Source of the DNA: Polyangium sp. 6x1
GTDB taxonomy: Bacteria; Myxococcota_A; Polyangia; Polyangiales; Polyangiaceae
Length of the DNA: 64,000 nucleotides
Assembly: GCF_029946515.1 (NCBI RefSeq)
Contig: NZ_JARZHH010000012.1
Span: 62,001-126,000, forward strand
Reading direction: 5' to 3'
The position numbers were made by a program, and so were the translations under genes. The notes beneath the pieces were generated by a model. The model was not told where the DNA came from. It did not search any database and worked only from the letters and a program-made list of their open reading frames with translations. Every line of letters begins with the position of its first letter. Position 1 is the stretch's first letter. This document shows positions 25,345-33,554 of the stretch, piece by piece.

Positions 25345-28010
25345 AACTGCTCGAAACGCGCGTCTACCGCGGCCCCAACCTCTACGGCTACCGCCCCGTC
25401 ATTCGCCTGACCCTCGACCTCGAGGAGCTCGAGCAGTACCCGAGCAACAAGATCCCTGGCTTCGTCGATCGGCTGCTCACGGACGTGCCCACGCTCCACG
25501 AGCACGGCTGCTCGTACGGCGAGCCCGGAGGCTTCATCCGCAGGCTCCACGACGGCACGTGGTTCGGCCACATCACCGAGCACATCGCGCTCGAGCTCCA
25601 GTGCCTCGCCGGCACGCCCGTCACGTACGGCAAGACGCGCACGGCGCACCGCGAGGGCGTCTACCACGTCGTCTACAGCTTCGAAGAAGAGTCGGTCGGC
25701 CGAAAGGCGGGCGAGCTCGCGCTGCGTTACTTGCAGGGCCTCCTGCCGGATCACTTCCCCGATCGTCTGCCTCCCCTCGCCGACCTCAACGCCGAGATCG
25801 AGGACCTCGCGCGGCTCGCGGAGCGCATGGCGCTCGGCCCCTCGACGCGCAGCCTCGTCGACGAGGCCAAGCGCCGTGGCATCCCGACGATGCGCCTCAA
25901 CAAGCACAGCCTCGTGCAGTTCGGCTGGGGCACGCACCAGAAGCGCATCCAGGCCACGGTCACGAGCGAGACGCGACACATCGCCGTCGAGATCGCGCAG
26001 GACAAGGAGCTCACGAACTCGCTGCTCGAACGCGCGGGCCTGCCCGTGCCGCAGCAGGAGCGCGTCTACTCCGCGGACGAGGCCGTCGAGGCCGCCGAGC
26101 GCATCGGCTACCCCGTCGTCGTCAAGCCCATGGATCTCTCGCACGGCCGCGGCGTCGCGCTGAACCTCACGACGCCCGAGGCCGTGCGCGACGCGTACAC
26201 GAAGGCGTACGACCTCTCGAGCTACGTCCTCGTCGAGACCTACCAGCCCGGCAAGGATCACCGCGTGCTCGTGGTGAACGGCGAGGTCGTCGCCGTCTCC
26301 GAGCGCGTGCCGGGCCATGTCGTCGGCGACGGCAAGAGCACGATCAAGGAGCTCGTCGACGTCGTGAACAGCGACCCGCGACGCGGCGTCGGCCACGAAA
26401 AGGTCCTCACGCGGATCGAGATCGACGATCAGGCAAACCGCCTCATGGGCCAGGCCGGCGTCACGCAGGAGACCGTGCTCCCCGCGGGCCAGGTCTTCGC
26501 GCTCCGCTCGACGGGCAACCTCTCCACGGGCGGCACCGCGATCGATCGCACCGACGTGATCCACCCGGACAACATCGACGTCAGCGTGCGCGCCGCGAAG
26601 GTCGTCGGCCTCGACGTCACGGGCATCGACCTCATCTGCCCCGACATCTCGAAGAGCGTGCGCGAGCACGGCGGCGTCATCGTCGAGGTCAACGCCGCGC
26701 CTGGCTTCCGCATGCACGTCTCGCCGACCGTGGGCACGCCGCGCAACGTCGCGTCGCCCGTGCTCGACATGCTCTTCCCGAACGGCGCGCCGGCGCGCAT
26801 CCCGCTCGCGGCGATCACCGGCACGAACGGCAAGACCACGACGAGCCGCATGGTCGCGCACATCCTCAAGATGAGCGGCAAGCGCACGGGCCTCACCACG
26901 ACGGACGGCATCTACATCGACGGCGAGCGCATCCTGAAGGGCGACATGACGGGCCCGTGGAGCGCGCGCGTCGTGCTCACGGATCCGACCGTCGAGGCCG
27001 CGGTGCTGGAGACGGCGCGCGGCGGCATCCTTCGCGAGGGGCTCGGCTGGGATCGGTGCGACGTCGGCGCGGTGCTCAACGTCTCGGCCGATCACCTCGG
27101 CCTCGCGGGCGTCGAGACCGTCGAGGATCTCGCGTTCGTGAAGCGGCTCGTCGTGGAGGTCGTGCGCGACTCGGGCACGAGCGTGCTCAACGCCGACGAC
27201 GAGCTCGTGCGCGAGATGGCGGACAAGGCGGGCGGCCGCATCATGTGGTTCTCGCGCTCGCCTTCGAACGAGACCGTGCGCAAGCACGTGCGCGCGGGTG
27301 GCCGCGCGGTCGTGCTCGAGCAGGGCGTCAACGGCGACATGATCACGATCTACGACGGCGATCGGCACGTCCCGGTCACGTGGACGCACCTCGTCCCGGC
27401 GACGTTCGAGGGCAAGGCGAAGTTCAACGTCGAGAACGCGCTCGCGGCTGCGGCGATCGCCTTCTCGATGGGCATCTCGCTCGAGCACATCCGCCAGGGC
27501 CTTCGCACGTTCACGACCTCGTTCTTCCAGGCGCCTGGCCGCTGCAACGTCTTCGACGAGCACCCGTTCCGCGTGATCGTCGACTACGGGCACAACGCGG
27601 CGGCGATGTCGAAGATGGCCGAGCTCGTCCTCGGCCTGCGCCGTGAGCGCTCGATCGGCGTGCTCATGGCAGCGGGTGATCGGCGCGACGACGACATCCG
27701 CGCGATCGGCCGCGAGGCGGCGCGTGCGTTCGACGTGGTCATCGCGAAGGAGGACGCGTCGCGCAGGGGTCGCAAGCCTGGCGAGATCGCGTCGCTGCTC
27801 GCGGAGGGCGCGCGGGAGGCGGGCAAGAGCGAGGAGCAGATCCTGAAGAAGCTCGACGAGAAGGAGGCCGTGGACACGGCGCTCTCGATGGCGCGGCCCG
27901 GCGATCTCGTGGTCGTGTTCGCGGATGACGTCACGTCCTGCTGGAAGCAGGTCATCTACTGGGGCAAGGAGCGCACGTCGCACCTGCCCTCCCTGCCGCA
28001 CGAGGGCTGA
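25341..28010 (+). CDS. cphA: Cyanophycin synthetase
   Basis: CphA polymerises Asp and Arg into cyanophycin, a nitrogen-storage polypeptide, using two ATP per residue pair. It has 889 residues, the usual length. The N-terminal domain begins VKLLETRVYRGPNLYGYRP. An ATP-grasp domain follows (from about residue 220: YPVVVKPMDLSHGRGVALNL; later EVNAAPGFRMH). The Mur-ligase-like domain has the P-loop ITGTNGKTTTSR near residue 493 and YGHNAAAM toward the end. The GTG start at 25341 is chosen over GTG 25314 because AAGAGG lies just before it, it overlaps the cphB stop, and the sequence matches the family N-terminus. Confidence 0.95.
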   Translation: MKLLETRVYRGPNLYGYRPVIRLTLDLEELEQYPSNKIPGFVDRLLTDVPTLHEHGCSYGEPGGFIRRLHDGTWFGHITEHIALELQCLAGTPVTYGKTRTAHREGVYHVVYSFEEESVGRKAGELALRYLQGLLPDHFPDRLPPLADLNAEIEDLARLAERMALGPSTRSLVDEAKRRGIPTMRLNKHSLVQFGWGTHQKRIQATVTSETRHIAVEIAQDKELTNSLLERAGLPVPQQERVYSADEAVEAAERIGYPVVVKPMDLSHGRGVALNLTTPEAVRDAYTKAYDLSSYVLVETYQPGKDHRVLVVNGEVVAVSERVPGHVVGDGKSTIKELVDVVNSDPRRGVGHEKVLTRIEIDDQANRLMGQAGVTQETVLPAGQVFALRSTGNLSTGGTAIDRTDVIHPDNIDVSVRAAKVVGLDVTGIDLICPDISKSVREHGGVIVEVNAAPGFRMHVSPTVGTPRNVASPVLDMLFPNGAPARIPLAAITGTNGKTTTSRMVAHILKMSGKRTGLTTTDGIYIDGERILKGDMTGPWSARVVLTDPTVEAAVLETARGGILREGLGWDRCDVGAVLNVSADHLGLAGVETVEDLAFVKRLVVEVVRDSGTSVLNADDELVREMADKAGGRIMWFSRSPSNETVRKHVRAGGRAVVLEQGVNGDMITIYDGDRHVPVTWTHLVPATFEGKAKFNVENALAAAAIAFSMGISLEHIRQGLRTFTTSFFQAPGRCNVFDEHPFRVIVDYGHNAAAMSKMAELVLGLRRERSIGVLMAAGDRRDDDIRAIGREAARAFDVVIAKEDASRRGRKPGEIASLLAEGAREAGKSEEQILKKLDEKEAVDTALSMARPGDLVVVFADDVTSCWKQVIYWGKERTSHLPSLPHEG

Positions 28011-28012
28011 AC

Positions 28013-28903
28013 ATGAAATACGCCATTCTGACGCACGGGGGCGCGGCCTCGCCGCATGCACACTCGGACGGCTGCGTGAAGGCGGCGGAGTCGGCGCGCT
28101 CGGTGCTGGAGCGCGGCGGGGACGCGCTCGAAGCGGCGCTCGCGGCGACGGTGATCCTGGAGGACGATCCGCGCTTCAATGCGGGGACGGGCTCGAACCT
28201 TCGTTTCGACGGAAGGACCATCGAAATGGACGCGTCCGTGATGACGAGCGACGCGAGGTTTGGCGCGGTCTCTTGCATCCAGCGCGTGAAGAATCCCATT
28301 CTGGTGGCGGCGAAGGTCATGGAAACGCCCCATTTGCTGCTCGTGGGAGATGGGGCCACGCAGTTCGCCCGCGCGCATCGGTTCCCCGATTACGATCCGC
28401 TCACGGAGAAGGCGCAGGGCAAGCATGCGCGGGCGATGGCGGAGCTCCGGGGCCAGGGCGACGGCGATTACGCGGCGGACGCGGCGCCGTGGCTCACGAT
28501 CGACTGGAAATCGCTGTGGAATTTCGGCGAGGCGCCCTTCCAGGACACCGTGGGCGCGGTCGTGCGGGACAGCCAGGGCCGATTTGCGGCGACCGCGTCG
28601 ACGGGCGGGACGGTGTACATGCTGAAGGGCCGCGTGGGCGACTCGCCGCTCATGGGCTGCGGCGTGTATGCGGGCCCGGCGGGCGCGGTGGCGGCGACGG
28701 GCGTGGGCGAGGAGATCGTGCGGCGGTTCCTGTCGAAGACGGTCTACGATTGGCTGGAGGAAGGTATCCCGGCGGCGCGGGCGGCGCAGCGGGGCATTGC
28801 GAAGTTCCCCGAGATCGTGGACGTGGGCCTGCTCGTGGCGTCGCGCGACGGGCAAGCCATTGCGTCGAACCGGAACATGGCGAGCGCGCTGCTCGTGGGA
28901 TAG
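28013..28903 (+). CDS. iaaA: Isoaspartyl peptidase / L-asparaginase, Ntn-hydrolase type
   Basis: This is a T2-family enzyme of 296 residues that autocleaves to expose an N-terminal Thr nucleophile. The Thr is T179 in PFQDTVGAVVRD, and the substrate loop GTVYMLKGRVGDSPLMGCG follows. The N-terminal half begins YAILTHGGAAS with FNAGTGSNL. It hydrolyses beta-aspartyl dipeptides. Its position two bases after cphA strongly suggests that it splits the beta-Asp-Arg released by cyanophycinase into free Asp and Arg. The enzyme could also act on other isoaspartyl peptides. Confidence 0.93.
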   Translation: MKYAILTHGGAASPHAHSDGCVKAAESARSVLERGGDALEAALAATVILEDDPRFNAGTGSNLRFDGRTIEMDASVMTSDARFGAVSCIQRVKNPILVAAKVMETPHLLLVGDGATQFARAHRFPDYDPLTEKAQGKHARAMAELRGQGDGDYAADAAPWLTIDWKSLWNFGEAPFQDTVGAVVRDSQGRFAATASTGGTVYMLKGRVGDSPLMGCGVYAGPAGAVAATGVGEEIVRRFLSKTVYDWLEEGIPAARAAQRGIAKFPEIVDVGLLVASRDGQAIASNRNMASALLVG

Positions 28904-28907
28904 TCTG

Positions 28908-29798
28908 ATGCGCAATCAGCCGCCGTTCTCCTGTCCGCAATGTGGCGATACGGGCCTCGGCGGGGACAAATGCCTCCGCTGCAAGATCGAGCTCGTGGAC
29001 AAGGCCGGCGTCCCGGCCCTCTCCCCGCCCGCGGTGTTCCTGGGGCACCCGACGTTCATGGGCTTCATCGACCCGTGGGCGCGGTGGGTCGCGACCATCG
29101 CGTTCGTGCTGACGCTCATCACGTCGTTCCAATACTCGCCCGGCATCGTCGAGCTCTTCGTGCTCGTGCTCGGCGTGCAGGCCGTGCTCTGGGGCGGGAT
29201 TTACCAGGTCTATCGATTCTTCATCGGCGGCCGCATCAAGCGCCTTCGCGAGCGCCTCCGCGCCTTGCAAGCGCGCATCGCGTCGGCGCCCGCCGTGACC
29301 CCGATCGGGGCGGCGAGCGGGGTTTGCCGGGTGCGCGGCCGGGTGCGCGTGCTCACGCCGGTGAAGGGCCCGCTCGGCCAACCGGTGGCGGCGTTCCTGG
29401 AGCGCCGCAAGCGGCAGACGGTTGGGCTCGTCTCGGCAAAGCGCGGGACGCAGGTCGAAGCAGTGACGGCCGTGACCGTGGAGGAAATGAGCGCGGCGGG
29501 CGTGTTCCTGGTGGAGGACGAGTCCGGCGCGGCGCTCGTGGACGACGATGCATTCGTGGTCGCGCAGCTCGGCGGCGCGAGCAAGGACTGGAACGAGCCG
29601 TTGTCCATCGTGGTGAACGAAGGCGACGAGATCGAGGTCTTCGGGCCGGCCGAGCGGAAGTCGGGGGCGGTGATGCTGTCGGAGCACGCGAAGCAGGGCG
29701 GGTATCGCGACGCGGGGAGCGTGCTCGTGTTCGATGGGAAGCCAGCGGAGCGGGTGATGATCCTGGCGAAGAGTGCGGCGGTGGTTTTGAATGGGTGA
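28908..29798 (+). CDS. Zinc-ribbon membrane protein of unknown function
   Basis: The protein has 296 residues. The N-terminus is a zinc ribbon with C9-x2-C12 and C22-x2-C25. Two membrane helices follow (WVATIAFVLTLITSF and IVELFVLVLGVQAVLWGGIY). A soluble C-terminal domain of about 180 residues resembles the beta-rich region of GIDE-type membrane proteins (GVCRVRGRVRVLTPVKGPLGQP, LVEDESGAALVDDDAFVV). This is a weak family suggestion. Four bases separate it from the isoaspartyl peptidase, so it is probably in the cyanophycin operon, although no functional link is evident. Confidence 0.7.
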   Translation: MRNQPPFSCPQCGDTGLGGDKCLRCKIELVDKAGVPALSPPAVFLGHPTFMGFIDPWARWVATIAFVLTLITSFQYSPGIVELFVLVLGVQAVLWGGIYQVYRFFIGGRIKRLRERLRALQARIASAPAVTPIGAASGVCRVRGRVRVLTPVKGPLGQPVAAFLERRKRQTVGLVSAKRGTQVEAVTAVTVEEMSAAGVFLVEDESGAALVDDDAFVVAQLGGASKDWNEPLSIVVNEGDEIEVFGPAERKSGAVMLSEHAKQGGYRDAGSVLVFDGKPAERVMILAKSAAVVLNG

Positions 29799-30215
29799 TT
29801 GATCGCTGAACAGGGGCGCGGCGTTCTGGAGAGTCACGCGCGAGACTGCAAGGGATACAGCTTCGTGCGTGCCAGCGGTGACGCGGGTGAGGTCATCGCA
29901 GCCGTCCGTGCGATTCGTGCAGGGTGAAGTCGAGGAGCTCCGTGCCGCCCTGATCCAGCACGTGCTGGATCGCGGGCATGCACCGATCCTCGGTGAGGAG
30001 CTTACGCGCCGTTTGCGCGTCCTCACGGTCGAGCGCCGAAAGCGTCGTCCAGAGCTTGGTCTCCTTCCAGTCCTGCTTGTGCGTCGGTCGGTCCACCCTC
30101 GTCTCCTCGCGCCCGTGTACGTCCCTTAACATGCACGGGACCTGAACAGAAGGAAGCTTGCGAGCACGCCGACACCCTTGCACCGCTCCCAACGCCTCCC
30201 GTAACCTCCCACCCC
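29799..30215. other. Gap with one possible small gene
   Basis: This segment of 417 bp lies between two plus-strand genes. Apart from the small minus-strand candidate at 29893-30096 nothing is recognised, and no terminator hairpin is obvious. Confidence 0.5.
29893..30096 (-). CDS. Small hypothetical protein (67 aa)
   Basis: A short minus-strand frame sits alone between two plus-strand genes. A GAGGAG ribosome site precedes a GTG at 30096. The product reads like a folded helical protein: WKETKLWTTLSALDRED, ARKLLTEDRCMPAIQHVLDQ, LLDFTLHESHGRLR. An ATG at 30132 would extend it by 12 residues. It is not recognised. The good ribosome site and protein-like composition make it more likely than a chance frame. 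Confidence 0.42.
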   Translation of the reverse strand: MDRPTHKQDWKETKLWTTLSALDREDAQTARKLLTEDRCMPAIQHVLDQGGTELLDFTLHESHGRLR

Positions 30216-30950
30216 ATGGAAAAACTCGCTCGCTCCGCCTCCGGCGCCCGCCACGTTCGCTGGGCCCGAGAGCTCCTCGCGTCCCTCCACGCGCATCACG
30301 CGGTCAACGAACGCCTCTCGGAGGATCAGAAGAAGGCCCTCGCGGCTGAAATCGGGCGCCTTGCGCCGCGCGTCCAGTCTCTCGGCGAGAGCGTTGGCCT
30401 GTATCGCTCGTTCATCGACCACGCGCACGTCGACATCCGCGCTCGCCAGCGCGTCGCCAATTTCCTTTGCGATGAAGCCCAGCGCGGCGCCGATGGTGCT
30501 CTGCGCCCGCACCGCAAGGAGATCGACCACATCCTCCCCGGCGGCTACGCCACGATTCTTTCGAAGGTGAGCCTCTCCCGCGTCCTGCGCGCAGGCAACG
30601 AGAAGACCGTCACGTTCGCCGAGCGCGCCGCCGGGGCGATTCGGTCGTTGCCCGCCAAGATCCCGGGAACGGCGCCCCTCGCGGATGCCCTCGACCAGGC
30701 CGCAGAGCTCCTGCGCAGCTTCAACAAGCAATCCGACGCGCTCGAGGACCAGCGGCAGCCGCTCCGGTCATCCGTGCAGAAAAACATCTTCGAGATTCGC
30801 GAGGAGCTGGATCAAATGGATGGCCGCCTTCGCTCTCACTTCTCCCAGGACTTCATCGATAGCCTGTACCCGGAGCTCACGAAGAAGGGCTCCGCAGTCG
30901 CCGACGAGGACGACGAGGACGACGATACCTCCGGCCCCCCCGAGTCCTGA
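30216..30950 (+). CDS. Hypothetical helical protein with acidic tail
   Basis: The 244-residue protein is not recognised. It is almost entirely helical (KKALAAEIGRLAPRVQSLGE, VDIRARQRVANFLCDEAQR, NIFEIREELDQMDGRLRSHF) and ends in an acidic stretch (VADEDDEDDDTSGPPES). There is no signal peptide or membrane segment, so it is cytoplasmic. Codon use with GC-rich third positions matches its neighbours, which supports it as a real gene. The seven-copy 42-bp repeat begins 25 bp after its stop codon and could affect mRNA 3'-end formation. Confidence 0.65.
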   Translation: MEKLARSASGARHVRWARELLASLHAHHAVNERLSEDQKKALAAEIGRLAPRVQSLGESVGLYRSFIDHAHVDIRARQRVANFLCDEAQRGADGALRPHRKEIDHILPGGYATILSKVSLSRVLRAGNEKTVTFAERAAGAIRSLPAKIPGTAPLADALDQAAELLRSFNKQSDALEDQRQPLRSSVQKNIFEIREELDQMDGRLRSHFSQDFIDSLYPELTKKGSAVADEDDEDDDTSGPPES

Positions 30951-30975
30951 CCGACGCCTGGCCTCGCGTACCGCT

Positions 30976-31243
30976 CGTCAGACCTGACGGGTGCCCTGCG
31001 GACTCCCACAATCCCTCCGTCAGCCCTGACGGATGCCCTGTGGCTTCCCGCAACCCGTCCGTCAGACCTGACGGGTGCACCGCGGCTTCCCGCAACCCGT
31101 CCGTCAGACCTGACGGGTGCACCGCGGCTTCCCGCAACCCGTCCGTCAGACTTGACGGGTGCCCTGCGGCTTCCCGCGGCCTGTCCGTCAGACCTGACGG
31201 GTCCCTTGCGGCTTCCCGCAGCCCGTCCGTCAGCCCTGACGGG
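30976..31243. repeat. Seven-copy 42-bp tandem repeat with internal palindrome
   Basis: Copies start at 30976, 31018, 31060, 31102, 31144, 31186 and 31228, an exact 42-bp period. Each holds the palindrome CCGTCAG-NN-CTGACGG followed by a less conserved GGTGCACCGCGGCTTCCCGC-like part. Copies 3 and 4 are nearly identical and the outer copies are diverged. Copy 5 has one base change in the palindrome. It sits in the 391-bp gap between two plus-strand genes. Because 42 is divisible by three, frames stay open on both strands, but no coding signals support a protein. Confidence 0.95.
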
Positions 31244-31341
31244 CGCCTCGCCGACGCGCACAAGCGCCATGGTCAGCTTTACCGGTCGATACCCTGCTCT
31301 CCGCCCGCAACGCGCAGACCGCCCGCGTACAGTTCTCGTGC

Positions 31342-31761
31342 ATGGGCTCCACGGACGACGACGCGAGCGAGAGGCGGAGCATCGGCCCGCACCTCGCCTG
31401 GCCCGAGCCGCCCGACGTGCTTCACACCCGCGTCGACGGAGACATCACCCCCGCGCACGTCAGGGAGCTCCTCGACGCGCTCGACACCTTCCCGCGGGCC
31501 CTGCGCATCTACATCCTCCGCGACGCCCGGCGGAGCGGGCTCCCCACGCGCGAGGCACGCGAGGCCCTCGTCAAGGACCTCCCCCTCGATCGGATCGCCG
31601 CCATCGTCAGCTACGGCGCCTCGTTCCAGGCCCGCACGCTCCTCACGATGCTCGACCACGCCATGCGCGTCCTCCGGCCCCGTAAAACGCGTTTCGTGTT
31701 CTTCGAGACCGAAATCGAGGCGCGGACCTTCATCGAGAACGACCGCGCGCGCCGCGCGTGA
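31342..31761 (+). CDS. STAS/SpoIIAA-like domain protein
   Basis: This is a 139-residue single-domain protein. The pattern DVLHTRVDGDITPAHVRELLDALDTFPRALRIYILRDARR (in part), LPLDRIAAIVSYGASFQARTL and RFVFFETEIEARTFIE matches SpoIIAA/STAS-like sensors found as orphan proteins in delta-proteobacteria. Such proteins act as small regulatory or lipid/nucleotide-binding modules. No anti-sigma factor kinase lies next to it. The ATG at 31342 is the natural start. The family call rests on the strand-helix pattern and is moderate. Confidence 0.62.
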   Translation: MGSTDDDASERRSIGPHLAWPEPPDVLHTRVDGDITPAHVRELLDALDTFPRALRIYILRDARRSGLPTREAREALVKDLPLDRIAAIVSYGASFQARTLLTMLDHAMRVLRPRKTRFVFFETEIEARTFIENDRARRA

Positions 31762-31823
31762 CCCCAGGCCGCCGCCCAAGAGCGTTGCGGATCCACGCGG
31801 ACTCCGCGATGATGCGTGGCGCC

Positions 31824-32267
31824 ATGCCCGTATCCAACGATTATATCGATTATGTTCTCGAACAGCTCCGCCCATTTGGCCCTGTGACCCCGAAGCGCAT
31901 GTTCGGCGGGGCCGGCCTCTACCGCGATGGCCTGTGCTTCGCGCTCATCGACAACGATGCCCTCTATTTCAAGGTCGACGAGCAAAACCGAGCCGACTAC
32001 GTCGGTCGGGGTCGGGGGCCCTTCCGGCCATACCCGGACAAACCGGAGTACGAGATGGGGTATTACGATGTGCCGGGCGACGTGCTCGACGCGCCGGAGG
32101 AGCTCGCGCGCTGGGCCGAAAAAGCGCTCGCCGTCGCGGCGGCCAAGAAGAAGGCACCGGCCAAGAAAGCACCGGCCAAAAAGGCGGCGGCAAAGGCAGC
32201 CCCGGCGGAGAAGGCACCGGCGAAGAAGGCCAAGGCGCCCGCGAAGAAGACGAAATCGCCGGCCTGA
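31824..32267 (+). CDS. TfoX N-terminal-domain protein with H1-like Lys/Ala/Pro tail
   Basis: This 147-residue protein has two parts. Residues 1-95 form a TfoX/Sxy N-terminal domain: LRPFGPVTPKRMFGGAGLYRDG, FALIDNDALYFKVDE, YEMGYYDVPGDVLD (read in parts). Residues about 100-147 are a repetitive AKKAPAKKA-type tail, very basic, like eukaryotic histone H1 or bacterial histone-like tails that bind DNA. TfoX proteins regulate competence in gamma-proteobacteria, but this domain is widespread and its role here is unknown. The ATG at 31824 is chosen. ATG codons at 31809 and 31812 lie in the same frame. Confidence 0.82.
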   Translation: MPVSNDYIDYVLEQLRPFGPVTPKRMFGGAGLYRDGLCFALIDNDALYFKVDEQNRADYVGRGRGPFRPYPDKPEYEMGYYDVPGDVLDAPEELARWAEKALAVAAAKKKAPAKKAPAKKAAAKAAPAEKAPAKKAKAPAKKTKSPA

Positions 32268-32270
32268 ATC

Positions 32271-33416
32271 TCAGGCCGAGAGCGACGCCGCCGCCGCCAC
32301 GCCCTCCCCTCGCGCCGACAGCAACATGCCCGCCGCGGGCCGCACCACCTCCTCCATCGCCCGCGCCGCCGCCTCCGAGAGCGCCGCGCCCGCGAGCCGC
32401 CCATGCCGCGCGAGCCGCGGATCCCCTGCGCCGCCTGCATCCAGCACCGCGCCGTGCCCGAGGCCTGCGAAGACCTCTTCCACGGCCGCCCGTACCCGCT
32501 CGCCGCCCACGCGGATCGCCCACGCCACCGTGCGCCACGCGAGCTCCGCGTGCTGCGCCTCGTCTGCCGCGATGCCGGCGAGCACCTCGGCGACTGCGGG
32601 GTCCTCCGCTTTCGCGCATTGCTCCGCGGCGATCACTGCCGCGATCGTCTCGCCGATGCACCCCTCTTTTGCGGTGCGCGCTGCGATCGATGCGAGGTCC
32701 GCCACGACCTCCGTCGCGCCTTCGAAGGGGAACGCCCCCGGCCGGACGGGTTCGCCTGCATATGCGCTCGCCAATGCAAAGCAGAGGCGCGCGTGCCGCA
32801 CCTCGTCGAGCGCCGCTCGGTGCGCCTCTTCGACCAGCTCGGCGGGCGCGCCCGCGGCGAGCAGCTCCAGCGCGAAGCGCCCGAACGAGGCCACGGACGC
32901 GTGCTCGAAGAGCGCGTCGCGCGTCCATTCCGCTGCGAGCGCCGCTCGGAGATCGGGCGCGATCGCCGAGACGTCCGGCCCGCCCGAGGCCTTGGCGCCC
33001 CACCCGCCGTCTCCGCGCCCGTGGAGCGCAGGCGCCGTGCGGGCCCTTTCGTCGACGAGGTACGGCCGCCCCTCGCAATAGGGGATGAATTCGGTGGCAT
33101 AGCAGCACTGGCCGTTCTTCAGCGTCCCGTCACTCTTGACCGTGTGCGCCGCAAAGAACTGATCATTGAGCCGGACCGCCGCATCCTGCCGCGACGGGCA
33201 TACGAGCGGATCGACGCTCCCGCCGCCGCTACCACCTGCGCCCGTGTCCTCCGGCGGCCAGGTGAAGCATCGTTCGGCGGCGATGGGCTCGTCGTCCGTT
33301 TCGGGACAACTCGAGCTGAAGAAGCATCCGGAGACGACGGCGCCCGCGGCCGGGAGCGCGAGCAGGACGAAAAGACGTTGGGCGAGCGAGCGACGAAAAA
33401 CATGCGCAGGATTCAT
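32271..33416 (-). CDS. Lipoprotein with ferritin-like diiron domain
   Basis: This is a 381-residue exported protein. A signal peptide ends at lipobox AVVSGC, followed by a Cys/Gly-rich segment and a region that may be disulfide-bonded. The C-terminal ~230 residues form a ferritin-like four-helix bundle: LFEHASVASFGRFAL, EEAHRAALDEVRHARL, EGCIGETIAAVIAAEQ and AADEAQHAELAWRTVAW. The Glu and ExxH-like pairs fit a diiron site, seen twice (DEVRHA, DEAQHA). Extracytoplasmic ferritin-like proteins may oxidise or store iron or act as oxygenases. It lies downstream of a second ferritin-like gene on the same strand across 138 bp. Confidence 0.8.
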   Translation of the reverse strand: MNPAHVFRRSLAQRLFVLLALPAAGAVVSGCFFSSSCPETDDEPIAAERCFTWPPEDTGAGGSGGGSVDPLVCPSRQDAAVRLNDQFFAAHTVKSDGTLKNGQCCYATEFIPYCEGRPYLVDERARTAPALHGRGDGGWGAKASGGPDVSAIAPDLRAALAAEWTRDALFEHASVASFGRFALELLAAGAPAELVEEAHRAALDEVRHARLCFALASAYAGEPVRPGAFPFEGATEVVADLASIAARTAKEGCIGETIAAVIAAEQCAKAEDPAVAEVLAGIAADEAQHAELAWRTVAWAIRVGGERVRAAVEEVFAGLGHGAVLDAGGAGDPRLARHGRLAGAALSEAAARAMEEVVRPAAGMLLSARGEGVAAAASLSA

Positions 33417-33554
33417 CGAGGCCTCCGTGGGGGGTTTCCCGGTGGTGCGAGGGCCGAAGGCACGTCACGTGCCCTCGGCATTCGACCATGAATTCACGGC
33501 GCCGTCGCCTGCGGACCCCTGACAATCACGTCACGGCGTGACTCACGTCCCGCG

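Noticed and set aside
25287-28061. Long minus-strand frame opposite cphA
   Set aside because: Antisense shadow caused by GC-rich codons; the product is Arg/Ala/Asp-rich with no fold-like pattern, while cphA is unmistakable.
30976-31243. CRISPR array
   Set aside because: The whole 42-bp unit is conserved, with no unique spacers, and no cas genes are nearby.
30836-31270. Open frames on both strands across the 42-bp repeats encoding 14-residue repeat peptides
   Set aside because: The 42-bp period keeps any frame open. There is no ribosome site, and one frame overlaps the end of the gene at 30216-30950 antisense. Treated as a non-coding repeat.
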